Assembly: GCA_948436975.1 (NCBI GenBank)
Contig: CAOJJB010000019.1
Span: 1-35,801, forward strand
DNA length: 35,801 bases
Direction: 5' to 3'
Source of the DNA: an uncultured Clostridium sp.
Lineage (GTDB): Bacteria; Bacillota; Clostridia; TANB77; CAG-508
This document shows, piece after piece, positions 1 to 8,666 of this stretch. A model generated the notes under the pieces. It ran no database searches and was not told the origin of the DNA. It was given only the letters and a program-made list of their open reading frames with translations. A program made the translations under genes and the position numbers. The stretch's first letter is position 1. Every line of letters starts with the position of its first letter.

Positions 1-501
1 TATTAGATGATTATTTAGAAAATAGATTATTACCAACAGAAACAGGATTACAAACCAAATATAAATATAGTGTGTATTCAAGTACAAATAGAGATACATT
101 ATTAACAGAATTAACAACAACAAGCAATTGGAGCGAATTTGCAAATGGAGTAGAAGGTGCAATAGCAACAGGAGGAGCAACAAACGCAATGTTTATAGAT
201 AGTTGGAATGAAAATCCAGTAGTTAATTCAAGGAATTTGGAAAAGGAGACCGTTTATATTGATTCAACAGCAATAAGTGATCCAACAGGACTATATGTAC
301 CACACACATCAATAGTAGAGAACTGTGATAGCTATTGTTTGGCTTCGCCTTATGCTGGCAACGCTAGCAGCGTATGGAGCGTGGGCTATCGTGGTGGTGT
401 AAACAATCGCAACTATAACTATGTAAAAGTGCGGAATACGCCCAGTAGTAAAATTACCATCAGATATCACAGGAACAATAGGAGAAACAGTAGAAATATA
501 G
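1..501 (+). CDS. C-terminal part of a surface/pilin-like variable protein, frameshifted near its end
   Basis: The reading frame is open to the left edge, so the N-terminus is missing. The visible part contains a segment with TSNWSEF and MFIDSWNE, followed by YCLASP and a Trp/Gly/Asn/Tyr-rich tail. From memory, such modules occur at the end of prepilin-like or surface proteins of gut Firmicutes (possibly the DUF6273 type); this is family recollection, not a search. Read straight, the frame runs past codon 426 into an implausible Arg/Asn-rich tail and stops at 593. If one A is removed from the AAAA run at 425-428, the protein continues as KCGIRPVVKLPSDITGTIGE and stops at 501, directly before a strong terminator, so 501 is the likely ancestral end. 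Whether the frameshift is real or a sequencing error cannot be told. The function is probably extracellular binding, which is inference. Confidence 0.6.
341..440 (+). other. GC-rich candidate hypervariable patch (possible DGR variable region)
   Basis: I count 50 G/C in these 100 bases, against a visibly much lower level around it. In codons 351-425, 20 of 25 end in C or T, while neighbouring genes prefer A-ending codons. The codons include several AAC, AGC, GGC and CGC, as expected from adenine substitution of AAC template codons, and the patch is followed by GIRPVV, resembling the GFR-type end of lectin-fold variable regions. No reverse transcriptase or template repeat is visible in the window, so this is a hypothesis. 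Confidence 0.35.
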
Positions 502-511
502 TAATAAAAAT

Positions 512-560
512 AAAAGGAATAAATTTGATATATTTATATCGAAAATTTATTCCTTTTTTT
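512..560. terminator. Bidirectional rho-independent terminator
   Basis: A perfect 15-bp inverted repeat (512-526 with 543-557, AAAAGGAATAAATTT) has a T run on the plus side and, read on the minus strand, another T-rich flank. It lies between the convergent first gene and the minus-strand NIF3-domain gene and can serve both. Confidence 0.85.
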
Positions 561-609
561 ATAATATTAGTTATGGTATACAAATTTATGTAATAAGTCT
601 ATTATTTAA

Positions 610-951
610 TTAATAAAAACAAGTTTCATCAATTAAAGGAATAATATTAATAGCAGGTTCTTCATAAGGATGAACTTCACGTAATTTCGAAATTACTTCT
701 TTTACTTTATCTATATCACAGACTACTTCTAATTTTTCTTCCTCAATAAACTCTAATTTATTATTTTCACCAATATAAGGATTAGCATCAGTATTAGGCA
801 TAAAAGTACCAAAACATTTAGTAGAAATAGAACAATGAGTATAATTTCCTATAATTCCAGCACCTGCATTTAATATAGCATCTCTAACTTTTTGAACACT
901 ATCAAATGGCATACTTACAGTAATTTTAACCTTTTTTATATCAAAAATCAT
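610..951 (-). CDS. Small NIF3/YqfO-type domain protein
   Basis: A 113-residue protein that looks like the stand-alone version of the PII/CutA-like domain found inserted in NIF3 family proteins such as YqfO. Visible hallmarks are the N-terminal beta strand KVKITVSMPFDSVQKVRDAI, the segment GAGIIGNYTHCS, the GTFMPNTDANPYIG stretch and the C-terminal VHPYEEPAI motif. The length is normal for the stand-alone form. The start at 951 is supported by an AAGGAGG ribosome site (revcomp of 957-964). It is divergent from dapL and shares the 150-bp intergenic region with it. The molecular role of this family is not established; metal or ligand sensing has been suggested from the fold. Confidence 0.75.
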   Translation of the reverse strand: MIFDIKKVKITVSMPFDSVQKVRDAILNAGAGIIGNYTHCSISTKCFGTFMPNTDANPYIGENNKLEFIEEEKLEVVCDIDKVKEVISKLREVHPYEEPAINIIPLIDETCFY

Positions 952-1024
952 TTTAAACCTCCTTCTAAAATTTAATTTATAAAAATATATTATAATTATA
1001 CTATAAATATAAAAAAAATAATAC

Positions 1025-1053
1025 TTGAAAAAAAGAGCATAAAATGATATAAA
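1025..1053 (+). promoter_or_regulatory. Sigma-A-type promoter of dapL
   Basis: TTGAAA (1025-1030), a 17-nt spacer, and TATAAA (1048-1053) lie 60 nt before the dapL start codon. Confidence 0.6.
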
Positions 1054-1113
1054 AAAATAAACTAAAAATAATAATTTATTTTTTATTTAATAAAAAATCA
1101 TATGGAGGAAAAT

Positions 1114-2346
1114 ATGATTAATATAAATGAAAACTTTTTAAATTTACAAGATAGTTATCTTTTTTCTACAATAGCAAAAAAAGTAGCTGAATTTCAAAAA
1201 AATAATCCAGAAAAAAAGATTATAAAATTAGGAATAGGTGATGTAACAAGGCCTATAGTACCAGCAGTAATATCAGCAATGAAAAAGGCAGTTGATGAAT
1301 TAGGAAACTCAGAAACTTTTAAAGGATATGGTCCAGAACAAGGTTATGAATTTTTAAGAAAAAAGATAGTTGAAAATGAATATGAAAAAAGAGAAATACA
1401 AATAGGAATAGACGAAATTTTTGTATCAGATGGAGCGAAATGTGATTGTGGAAATATAGGCGATATATTAAGTATAGAAAATACTGTTGCTATAACAGAT
1501 CCTGTATATCCAGTATATTTAGACACAAATGTTATGGCAGGAAGAAGTGGAAAATTTAACAATGAAACTGGAATGTACGAAAATATAGTGTATATACCAG
1601 CTACAGCAGAAAATAATTTTGTACCAGAATTACCTAAAAAAGTACCAGATATGATATATTTATGTTTTCCAAATAATCCAACAGGAACAACTCTTACAAA
1701 AGAACAATTAAAAAAATGGATAGACTATGCAAAAGAAAATAAATCATTAATATTATTTGATTCAGCATATGAAGCATTTATATCAGAACAAGATGTACCA
1801 CATTCAATATATGAAATAGAAGGAGCAAAAGAGGTAGCAATAGAATTCAGAAGTTTCTCAAAAACAGCAGGATTTACAGGAGTAAGATGTGCATATACAG
1901 TAGTTCCTAAAGAATTAAAAGCATACACAAAAGATGGAGAAATTGTGGAATTAAATTCATTATGGAATAGAAGACATGGAACAAAATTTAATGGAGTATC
2001 ATATCCTGTGCAAAGAGGAGCAGAAGCTATATATTCAGAAGAAGGACAAAAACAAATAAAAGAGAACATATCATATTATATGAATAATGCAAGAATTATA
2101 AAAGAAGGGCTTCAAGAAATAGGATATACAGTATATGGAGGAGTAAATGCACCATATATTTGGCTTAAAGTACCAAAAGGATTAACATCATGGGAATTTT
2201 TTGATAAACTTTTAAATGAAGCTAATGTAGTTGGAACACCAGGAGTAGGTTTTGGACCAAGTGGAGAAGGATATTTTAGATTAACTGCATTTGGAACAAA
2301 AGAAAATACAGTTCAAGCAATTGAAAGAATAAAAAATATGAAATAA
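1114..2346 (+). CDS. dapL: LL-diaminopimelate aminotransferase
   Basis: Converts tetrahydrodipicolinate and glutamate directly to LL-diaminopimelate and 2-oxoglutarate, the short route to lysine and peptidoglycan cross-bridge precursor. It is a cytosolic, PLP-dependent class I/II aminotransferase. The PLP lysine is K250 in [19 protein letters not shown] and FDSAYEAFI are the usual cofactor-contacting segments, and IGDVTRP near residue 40 is typical of DapL. The length of 410 residues matches the family. An ATG at 1102 is in frame, but GGAGG at 1104-1108 sits ideally before the ATG at 1114, so that start was chosen. It is monocistronic, with its own promoter and terminator. Confidence 0.95.
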   Translation: MININENFLNLQDSYLFSTIAKKVAEFQKNNPEKKIIKLGIGDVTRPIVPAVISAMKKAVDELGNSETFKGYGPEQGYEFLRKKIVENEYEKREIQIGIDEIFVSDGAKCDCGNIGDILSIENTVAITDPVYPVYLDTNVMAGRSGKFNNETGMYENIVYIPATAENNFVPELPKKVPDMIYLCFPNNPTGTTLTKEQLKKWIDYAKENKSLILFDSAYEAFISEQDVPHSIYEIEGAKEVAIEFRSFSKTAGFTGVRCAYTVVPKELKAYTKDGEIVELNSLWNRRHGTKFNGVSYPVQRGAEAIYSEEGQKQIKENISYYMNNARIIKEGLQEIGYTVYGGVNAPYIWLKVPKGLTSWEFFDKLLNEANVVGTPGVGFGPSGEGYFRLTAFGTKENTVQAIERIKNMK

Positions 2347-2357
2347 TATGAATTTTT

Positions 2358-2386
2358 GGGGGCTAAAGTAGATAGCCCCCGTTTTT
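2358..2386 (+). terminator. Rho-independent terminator of dapL
   Basis: Eight-bp GC-rich stem GGGGGCTA (2358-2365) with TAGCCCCC (2373-2380), a 7-nt loop, then GTTTTTG. Confidence 0.9.
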
Positions 2387-2402
2387 GCAAGTTAAAATGT
2401 TA

Positions 2403-2630
2403 TTACCAATTAATACTAAATGAATTGAATAATGATTTCATCAATCCACTAAATATAGCAAAAATTTGACAAAACAATGTGCATGCACATATTGATATAA
2501 TTAGAATCATTGTACCGAATAAAATATCAAACCGGTTAGAAGACTTTAATTTGTCAACAAAGTTACTAAACTTGACAATAACAAATATAACAAATATTGA
2601 TATTGCAATTTTTATTAATTGTTCTAACAT
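2403..2630 (-). CDS. Small two-helix membrane protein of unknown function
   Basis: A 75-residue hydrophobic protein with two predicted membrane helices (about residues 5-22 and 38-62) separated by a short polar loop KFSNFVDKLKSSNRF. The minus-strand start is preceded by AGGTGA about 7 nt upstream, which favours this frame over the overlapping plus-strand frame at 2479-2664, which has no ribosome site. I do not recognise a family. It lies between dapL and guaB on the opposite strand and has no obvious terminator of its own. Confidence 0.5.
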   Translation of the reverse strand: MLEQLIKIAISIFVIFVIVKFSNFVDKLKSSNRFDILFGTMILIISICACTLFCQIFAIFSGLMKSLFNSFSINW

Positions 2631-2726
2631 ATACTTTCACCTGCCCTTCAAAATTTTAGAATAAATTAATTATAACATGGAATTATAATCATATCAAAGA
2701 AAATTTAGAAATAAATAAAAAAACAA

Positions 2727-2755
2727 TTGATTTTATGTTAATATTTTTATATAAT
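2727..2755 (+). promoter_or_regulatory. Sigma-A-type promoter of guaB
   Basis: TTGATT (2727-2732), a 17-nt spacer, TATAAT (2750-2755); 37 nt before the guaB start. Confidence 0.6.
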
Positions 2756-2792
2756 AAAAAATATATTAAAATAAATAGGAGGATTTTCAAAA

Positions 2793-4298
2793 ATGGCTGA
2801 AATATTAAAAGATGTATCAAGAACTTTTAATGAGTTTCTTTTATTACCAAATTTAACAGATGAAAGATGTATACCAGCAAATGTAAGTTTAAAAACACCA
2901 CTTGTAAAATTTAAAAAAGGAGAAGAGCCAAAATATAGTGCAAATATACCAATGGTATCAGCAATAATGCAATCGGTATCAGGAGAAAAAATGGCAATTG
3001 CACTTGCAAGAGAAGGAGGATGCTCATTTATATATGGAGCTCAATCAATAGAAGAACAAGCACAAATGGTAAGGAATGTAAAAAAATATAAAGCAGGATT
3101 TATAACGAGTGATTCAAATGTTACAAGTAACACAACAATAAAAGACTTAATGAATTTAATAAAAGAAACAGGACACTCAACTGTTATGATAACAGAAGAT
3201 GGTACAGCCAAAGGAAAATTTTTAGGATTAGTTACAGACAAAGATTTTAGAATATCTAGAGTAGACTTAGATGAACCAGTAAGTAATTATATGGTTACAA
3301 AAGATAAAGTAGTATATGCAAAAAAAGGAATTTCATTACATGATGCAAATAATTTAATATGGGAAAATAAAATAAGTTGTTTACCAATATTAGATGAAAA
3401 TGAAAATTTAGACACTTTAGTATTTAGAAAAGATTATGAATCAGACAAAGAAAATCCAAACTCAATATTAGATGAAAATAAAAGATTTATAGTAGGAGCA
3501 GGAATAAATACTAGAGATTATGAAGAAAGAATACCAGCATTAGTAGATACAGGAGTAGATATGATTTGTATGGACTCTTCAGACGGATATTCTGTATGGC
3601 AAAAAAAGACAATAGAATGGGTAAGAGAAAAATATGGAGATAATGTAAAAATAGGAGCAGGAAATATAGTAGACAAAGAAGGTTTTTATTATCTAGCAGA
3701 TGCAGGAGCAGACTTTATAAAAGTTGGAGTTGGAGGAGGATCAATTTGTATAACACGTGAAACTAAAGGAATTGGTCGTGGACAAGCAAGTAGTATAATG
3801 GATGTTGTTGAGGCTAGAAACGAATACTTTGAAAGAACAGGTGTATACATACCAATTTGTGCAGATGGAGGAATAGTACATGACTATCATATAACATTAG
3901 CATTAGCAATGGGATCAGATTTTGTTATGATGGGAAGATATTTTGCTAGATTTGATGAAAGTCCAACAAGAATAATAAAAAGAAATGGAACATTCATGAA
4001 AGAATATTGGGGAGAAGGATCTAATAGAGCTAGAAATTGGCAAAGATATTTAGAAGATCCTACTAAAAATAAATTAGCATTTGAAGAAGGTGTTGATTCA
4101 TACATACCATATGCAGGATCCTTAAAAGACAATGTAGCAATTACAGTTAGCAAAATAAAATCTACAATGTGTAACTGTGGAGCAATAACAATACCAGAAT
4201 TACATCAAAAAGCTAGATTAACAATAGTATCAAGTGTAAGCATTAAAGAAGGTGGAGCTCATGATGTAGTACAAAAAGAATATGAAAGTAGAGTTTAA
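2793..4298 (+). CDS. guaB: IMP dehydrogenase
   Basis: Oxidises IMP to XMP with NAD+, the committed step of GMP synthesis, in the cytosol. It is a TIM-barrel enzyme interrupted by a CBS pair at roughly residues 97-215 (the segment with [13 protein letters not shown] belongs to it). The catalytic cysteine is C319 in [11 protein letters not shown]; the substrate loop DGGI and the flap motif ARNWQRY are present. At 501 residues it resembles the slightly longer form of the family seen in Clostridia. The ribosome site AGGAGG lies 8-9 nt before the ATG. A YmdB-type gene follows after 18 nt without a terminator, so the two are probably cotranscribed. Confidence 0.93.
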   Translation: MAEILKDVSRTFNEFLLLPNLTDERCIPANVSLKTPLVKFKKGEEPKYSANIPMVSAIMQSVSGEKMAIALAREGGCSFIYGAQSIEEQAQMVRNVKKYKAGFITSDSNVTSNTTIKDLMNLIKETGHSTVMITEDGTAKGKFLGLVTDKDFRISRVDLDEPVSNYMVTKDKVVYAKKGISLHDANNLIWENKISCLPILDENENLDTLVFRKDYESDKENPNSILDENKRFIVGAGINTRDYEERIPALVDTGVDMICMDSSDGYSVWQKKTIEWVREKYGDNVKIGAGNIVDKEGFYYLADAGADFIKVGVGGGSICITRETKGIGRGQASSIMDVVEARNEYFERTGVYIPICADGGIVHDYHITLALAMGSDFVMMGRYFARFDESPTRIIKRNGTFMKEYWGEGSNRARNWQRYLEDPTKNKLAFEEGVDSYIPYAGSLKDNVAITVSKIKSTMCNCGAITIPELHQKARLTIVSSVSIKEGGAHDVVQKEYESRV

Positions 4299-4316
4299 AA
4301 GAGATAGGGAGAATTA

Positions 4317-5087
4317 ATGAAGATTTTAGCAGTAGGAGATATTGTTGGAAAAACAGGTCTTCAAAAATTAAAAGAAACATTACCACAAATAGTGAAAGAA
4401 AATAATATAGACTTTATAATAGTAAATGGTGAAAATGCAGCAGAAGGAATGGGAATTACAGAAAAAATGTATCAAGAAATATTATCATTAAATGTAAATG
4501 TAGTAACAATGGGAAATCATACATGGGGAAAAAGGGAAATATTTAATTTTATAGATGATAAGCAAATTATTAGACCAGCCAATTATCCAAATAATAATCC
4601 AGGAAAAGGATATGACATATATGAATGCAATGGAAAATCAATTTGTGTAATGAATTTAATAGGAAGAACAACAATGCCAGTTCTTACAGAAAATCCATTT
4701 TTAATAGCAAAAGATATAATATTAGAAATAAAAGAAGCAGTTGATATTATAATAGTTGATTTTCATGCAGAAGCAACAGCAGAAAAAATTGCTATGGGAT
4801 ATTATTTAGATGGAGATGCAACAATAGTATATGGAACACATACACATGTTCAAACAGCAGATGAAACAATATTAGAACAAGGAACTGGATATATTACAGA
4901 TATAGGAATGACAGGACCAAAAAAATCAGTTATAGGAATGGATGTACAAGCTTCACTAAAAAGATTTGAAACATCATTACCTGAAAGATATAAAATAGCA
5001 GAAGGAAAAGCTAAATTTAATAGCTGTTTATTTGAAATAGATGATAATACTAATAAAGTAAAAAGAATTGAACGAATTAATAAATAA
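4317..5087 (+). CDS. ymdB: YmdB/TIGR00282-family metallophosphoesterase
   Basis: A 256-residue member of the YmdB family, whose characterised members are 2',3'-cyclic nucleotide phosphodiesterases affecting biofilm, motility and sporulation decisions in Bacillus. The dinuclear metal site motifs are visible: GDIVGKTG at the N-terminus, NGENAAEGMGI, GNHTWGKREI, DFHAEATAEK and GTHTHVQTADE. Length is normal. GGGAGA lies 6 nt before the start. In many Firmicutes ymdB sits near recA or spoVS; here spoVS follows and recA lies 3 kb downstream, which supports the assignment. It is followed by a strong terminator. Confidence 0.92.
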   Translation: MKILAVGDIVGKTGLQKLKETLPQIVKENNIDFIIVNGENAAEGMGITEKMYQEILSLNVNVVTMGNHTWGKREIFNFIDDKQIIRPANYPNNNPGKGYDIYECNGKSICVMNLIGRTTMPVLTENPFLIAKDIILEIKEAVDIIIVDFHAEATAEKIAMGYYLDGDATIVYGTHTHVQTADETILEQGTGYITDIGMTGPKKSVIGMDVQASLKRFETSLPERYKIAEGKAKFNSCLFEIDDNTNKVKRIERINK

Positions 5088-5090
5088 AAA

Positions 5091-5134
5091 AAAGCACAAT
5101 TATTATAAAATTAAATAATAATTGTGCTTTTCTG
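5091..5134 (+). terminator. Rho-independent terminator after ymdB
   Basis: A perfect 15-bp inverted repeat (5091-5105 with 5116-5130, AAAGCACAATTATTA) that ends in TTTTCTG. Confidence 0.85.
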
Positions 5135-5226
5135 TTTAAAATGCAAGACCTTTTTGTAATAATTTTAAGTAGGATAATATATATTTTGACATAAAATGAC
5201 AAAAACTATCAAAGCACTGAAAACAG

Positions 5227-5313
5227 TGTCGAAGAAAGACATACGAAACTCCAAAAACTTCATTAAAAATTATAGACACAACCATAAAAACGATGTAAAA
5301 TGATTTAGTCGAA
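5227..5313 (+). promoter_or_regulatory. Two candidate Spo0A boxes upstream of spoVS
   Basis: TGTCGAA at 5227-5233 matches the core 0A box exactly, and AGTCGAA at 5307-5313 differs in one base. Both lie in the 215-bp leader of spoVS, an early sporulation gene. The match is seen in sequence; binding is inference. A possible AGGATAAT element for a sporulation sigma factor lies at 5171-5178 but no convincing -10 partner was found. Confidence 0.4.
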
Positions 5314-5349
5314 ACACAAGATAAAATAAAAATAATAGGAGGAAGAAAA

Positions 5350-5613
5350 ATGGAAGTTTTAAAAATTTCATCAAAATCAAACCCAAATTCAGTTGCAGGA
5401 GCAATAGCAGGGTTAGTAAAAGAAAGTACAAAAGCAGAAATGCAAGCAATAGGAGCAGGAGCTTTAAATCAAGCAATAAAAGCAGTGGCAATCGCAAGAG
5501 GTTTTGTAGCACCATCAGGTGTAGATTTAGTATGTATTCCAGCATTTGCTGAAGTTCAAGTAGAAGGTGAGGATAGAACAGGAATAAAACTAATTATTGA
5601 ATCTAGAAAATAA
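5350..5613 (+). CDS. spoVS: Stage V sporulation protein S
   Basis: An 87-residue Alba-fold-like protein of the highly conserved SpoVS family, required in Bacillus for progression past stage V and for coat assembly; related members may bind nucleic acid. The sequence starts MEVLKISSKSNPNSVAGAIA and contains the family block GAGALNQAIKAVAIARG and the ending IKLIIESRK. Length is exactly typical. AGGAGG lies 8 nt before the ATG. It is monocistronic, bounded by terminators on both sides. Confidence 0.96.
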   Translation: MEVLKISSKSNPNSVAGAIAGLVKESTKAEMQAIGAGALNQAIKAVAIARGFVAPSGVDLVCIPAFAEVQVEGEDRTGIKLIIESRK

Positions 5614-5638
5614 TAAATATTAAAATTTATTTATATAT

Positions 5639-5700
5639 AGATGCTAGTTTGTAAATAATTATTGTTAAATAATTATTTATGAAAAATTAGCATCTTTTTT
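5639..5700 (+). terminator. Terminator of spoVS
   Basis: Outer stem AGATGCTA (5639-5646) with TAGCATCT (5688-5695), an inner AT stem AAATAATTATT with AATAATTATTT, then TTTTT. Confidence 0.85.
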
Positions 5701-5711
5701 TAATTTTCATA

Positions 5712-5740
5712 TTGAAAATATAAAAAAAATAATATATTAT
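5712..5740 (+). promoter_or_regulatory. Sigma-A-type promoter of the binding-protein gene
   Basis: TTGAAA (5712-5717), a 17-nt spacer, TATTAT (5735-5740), 23 nt before the chosen ATG. Confidence 0.5.
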
Positions 5741-5763
5741 TGTTCCGTAGAAAGGTAATAGAA

Positions 5764-7350
5764 ATGAGAAATAATAATTTTTTTAAATACATATTTGCAA
5801 TAGTAGTAGTATTTTTAGTTGGTTATACAATATATGTAATAGTTCAAAATAAAACTGATACAATTGAAGAAAATCCAGATCAAACATCTACTCTAACAAA
5901 TATTCAAACGGATTTAAGGTTAGCAATTTCAGAATTAGACACTATTAATCCATTACGTACAAATAACAGAAATGTTCAAGAAATAACAAAAATTATATAT
6001 GATCCATTAGTTAGTTTAAATGAAAATTATAAGCTTGAATATTGTTTAGCAGAGGAAATTGCTAAATCAGATGACTTAACTTATGTAATAAAGCTAAGAA
6101 AAGGAGTATTGTGGCAAGACAATAGTAATTTTACATCAGAAGATGTAAAATTTACAATAGACCTAATAAAAAGTGGGATAAGTCCAATATATTCAGAAAA
6201 TTTAAAATATGTAGAGAGTGCAGATATAATAGACAGCACTACTATAAAAATAAAACTAATAGAACCAATATCATTTTTTGAATATAATTTAACATTTCCA
6301 ATAATGTGCCAAAAATATTATATAGATGAAGATTTTTCAACAAGTGAAAAAATTCCAATTGGAACAGGAATGTTTAGAATTGCTGAATTTAGTAGTAATA
6401 TAATAAAATTATTACCAAATGAAATTTATTGGGATATAAATAGAAAACCAATGGCAACAGAAATAAATATAAATTTGTATAATACAATAGGAGAATGTTA
6501 TTCAGCATTCAAAAATGGAGAAATAGACGTATTGACAGTAAAAGTAACAGATATAGAAACATATATAGGCAACTTAGGCTATAATAAGATAGAATATAAA
6601 TCAAGAGAATATGATTTCTTAACTTTTAATACATCAAATGAACTACTTTCAGATCCAGCAGTTAGAAAAGCTATAAGTTTAGCGATAGATAAAAATACAA
6701 TAGTAGCATCTTGCCTAGGAAAAGGTTATACCCCATCTAATTTTAGTTTAGATATGGGCAATTGGCTTTATACAAAAGATTTAAATGTTAGTATAGACAC
6801 AGAACAAGCAGCCCAAATATTGAATAATGCAGGATGGGAACGTACTAGTAATTCATGGCAAAAAAGAGTAGAGGGAAAAACAATAAGGTTAGCATTTTCA
6901 TTAACAGTAAATACAAATAATCAAAATAGAGTAAAAGTTGCTGAAAGTATAAAAGAGCAATTATCAAATTTTGCTATACCAGTAACAATAAATTATTATT
7001 CTTTTGAAAGTTATAAAGATGCTATAAATAATAAAAATTTTGAAACAGCAATATCAGGAATAAATTTAGGATATTCACCAAATTTGAATACATTTTTTGG
7101 AGAAGGTAATATAGCAAATTATAATAATGAAGAAGTCATAGAAATAATGAATATAGTATCAAACACAACAGATGAGAATATATTATATGAAAAATATGCA
7201 AGATTATATGATATTTATTTAGAGGAAGCCCCATATATAGGTTTATACAGAAATACAAATATAGTAGTTTACAATCAAAGTTTAGTAGGAAACATAACAG
7301 CAAATGCATTTAATATTTATCATAATATAGAAAAGTGGTATAGAAGATAA
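5764..7350 (+). CDS. Oligopeptide/nickel-type ABC transporter substrate-binding protein (SBP family 5), orphan
   Basis: A 528-residue extracytoplasmic solute receptor. Residues 6-28 form one membrane helix (YIFAIVVVFLVGYTIYVIV); no lipobox cysteine follows, so it is probably tethered by an uncleaved helix rather than by lipid. The SBP_bac_5 fold covers about residues 50-500, with the usual DPLVSLNENYKLEYCLAEEI and VRKAISLAIDK segments. A longer in-frame start (TTG at 5740) lies on the -10 element, so ATG 5764 after AAAGGT was chosen. No permease or ATPase genes adjoin it, so it must share a transporter encoded elsewhere or act as a sensor. The substrate cannot be deduced. Confidence 0.85.
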   Translation: MRNNNFFKYIFAIVVVFLVGYTIYVIVQNKTDTIEENPDQTSTLTNIQTDLRLAISELDTINPLRTNNRNVQEITKIIYDPLVSLNENYKLEYCLAEEIAKSDDLTYVIKLRKGVLWQDNSNFTSEDVKFTIDLIKSGISPIYSENLKYVESADIIDSTTIKIKLIEPISFFEYNLTFPIMCQKYYIDEDFSTSEKIPIGTGMFRIAEFSSNIIKLLPNEIYWDINRKPMATEININLYNTIGECYSAFKNGEIDVLTVKVTDIETYIGNLGYNKIEYKSREYDFLTFNTSNELLSDPAVRKAISLAIDKNTIVASCLGKGYTPSNFSLDMGNWLYTKDLNVSIDTEQAAQILNNAGWERTSNSWQKRVEGKTIRLAFSLTVNTNNQNRVKVAESIKEQLSNFAIPVTINYYSFESYKDAINNKNFETAISGINLGYSPNLNTFFGEGNIANYNNEEVIEIMNIVSNTTDENILYEKYARLYDIYLEEAPYIGLYRNTNIVVYNQSLVGNITANAFNIYHNIEKWYRR

Positions 7351-7432
7351 AAACAAAAAAGTGTTTGTTTTAGAAAGACTAATGCTTACACAATAGCAAA
7401 TATAAAAAGTTTAAAAAAATATAAAAAAAGTA

Positions 7433-7493
7433 TTGACAAAAGAAAAATTAAAGATATAATAAGAACATAAGTTTTACAAACAAACATTTGTTA
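7433..7493 (+). promoter_or_regulatory. recA promoter with LexA-like box
   Basis: TTGACA (7433-7438), a 16-nt spacer and TATAAT (7455-7460) form a strong sigma-A promoter. GAACATAAGTTT at 7463-7474 fits the Gram-positive SOS box (GAAC-N4-GTTY) and begins 3 nt after the -10. AAACATTTGTTA at 7482-7493 is a weaker second half-match with the symmetric core AACATTTGTT. This predicts LexA repression of recA. Confidence 0.65.
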
Positions 7494-7507
7494 GGAGGAA
7501 AAAATAA

Positions 7508-8557
7508 ATGGGAGATAATTCAGAAAAAAGAAAAGCATTAGATGCAGCAATGAGTCAAATAGAGAAACAATTTGGAAAAGGTTCAGTAATGAAACTAGGA
7601 GATTATAAATCAATGAATGTTGAAGCAATCTCAACAGGAGCATTAAACTTAGATATAGCATTAGGAATAGGAGGAATTCCTAGAGGAAGAATTATAGAAA
7701 TATATGGACCAGAATCATCAGGAAAAACTACATTAGCTTTACATGCAGTAGCAGAAGCACAAAAACAAGGAGGAGAAGCAGCATTCATAGATGCAGAGCA
7801 TGCATTAGATCCATCATATGCAAAGAAAATAGGAGTAGACATAGATAATCTAATAGTATCACAACCAGATACAGGAGAGCAAGCACTAGAAATAGCAGAA
7901 GCATTAATAAGAAGTGGAGCAATAGATATAATAGTAGTAGACTCAGTAGCAGCGTTAGTACCAAAAGCAGAAATAGATGGAGATATGGGAGATGCACATG
8001 TAGGATTACAAGCAAGATTAATGTCCCAAGCATTAAGAAAACTAGCAGGAACAATAAATAAAACAAATGCAACAATAATATTTATAAACCAATTAAGAGA
8101 AAAGGTAGGAATAATGTTTGGAAATCCGGAAACAACAGCAGGAGGAAGAGCATTAAAATATTATGCATCTGTAAGAATGGATATAAGAAGAATAGAAGCA
8201 ATAAAACAAGATGGAGAAGTAGTAGGAAATAGAACAAGAGTAAAAGTGGTAAAAAATAAGGTAGCACCACCATTTAGAGAAGCAGAATTTGACATAGTAT
8301 ATGGAAAAGGTATATCAAAAGAAGGAAGTGTATTAGACTTAGCAGTAAGTTTAGATATTATAGAAAAAAGTGGATCATGGTTTAGCTATAATGGAGAGAA
8401 AATTGGACAAGGTCGTGAAAATGTAAAAAAACAATTACTAGAAAATCCAAAATTTATGGCAGAAATTGAAAAGAAAGTCAGAGATAACTTTAACAAAGCT
8501 TTTGAAAATGCATTAGTAGAAGAAGATGAAAAAGAAGAAATAGAAACAGAAGAATAA
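7508..8557 (+). CDS. recA: Recombinase A
   Basis: The DNA strand-exchange ATPase of homologous recombination and the coprotease that triggers LexA self-cleavage. The Walker A motif GPESSGKTT starts at residue 67; the Walker B region [10 protein letters not shown], the loop L2 region and the [15 protein letters not shown] stretch follow the family. It has 349 residues with the usual acidic C-terminal tail ([12 protein letters not shown]). AGGAGG lies 9 nt before the start. It heads a recA, MazG-like, recX, scpA cluster, though a large palindrome separates it from the next gene. Confidence 0.98.
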   Translation: MGDNSEKRKALDAAMSQIEKQFGKGSVMKLGDYKSMNVEAISTGALNLDIALGIGGIPRGRIIEIYGPESSGKTTLALHAVAEAQKQGGEAAFIDAEHALDPSYAKKIGVDIDNLIVSQPDTGEQALEIAEALIRSGAIDIIVVDSVAALVPKAEIDGDMGDAHVGLQARLMSQALRKLAGTINKTNATIIFINQLREKVGIMFGNPETTAGGRALKYYASVRMDIRRIEAIKQDGEVVGNRTRVKVVKNKVAPPFREAEFDIVYGKGISKEGSVLDLAVSLDIIEKSGSWFSYNGEKIGQGRENVKKQLLENPKFMAEIEKKVRDNFNKAFENALVEEDEKEEIETEE

Positions 8558-8608
8558 AAAGTTAATCTAGATTATATAACAATAATAATATATAAAGTTT
8601 AGCAAAAT

Positions 8609-8650
8609 TATAAAGTATTAGGTATCTTTTAAGATACCTAATACTTTATA
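8609..8650. repeat. 42-bp perfect palindrome between recA and the MazG-like gene
   Basis: Arms of 20 bp (TATAAAGTATTAGGTATCTT, 8609-8628, and its exact complement 8631-8650) are separated by only 2 nt. No T run follows, only AAATAAGAGG, so it is not a normal terminator. It ends 16 nt before the next start codon and would hold a long RNA hairpin just before that gene's ribosome site. It could attenuate, protect or mark cleavage of the recA message. Confidence 0.75.
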
Positions 8651-8666
8651 AAATAAGAGGAATAAA

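Noticed and set aside
2479-2664. Plus-strand frame overlapping the small membrane protein
   Set aside because: It has no ribosome site and lies antisense to a frame with a good one.
5270-5545. Leu-rich minus-strand frames, also at 7785-8273, 9470-9739 and 25303-25491
   Set aside because: These are antisense shadows of A-rich genes (spoVS, recA, scpA, rpoZ); poly-Leu composition is an artefact of the codon bias.
8609-8650. Rho-independent terminator of recA
   Set aside because: No T run follows the stem.
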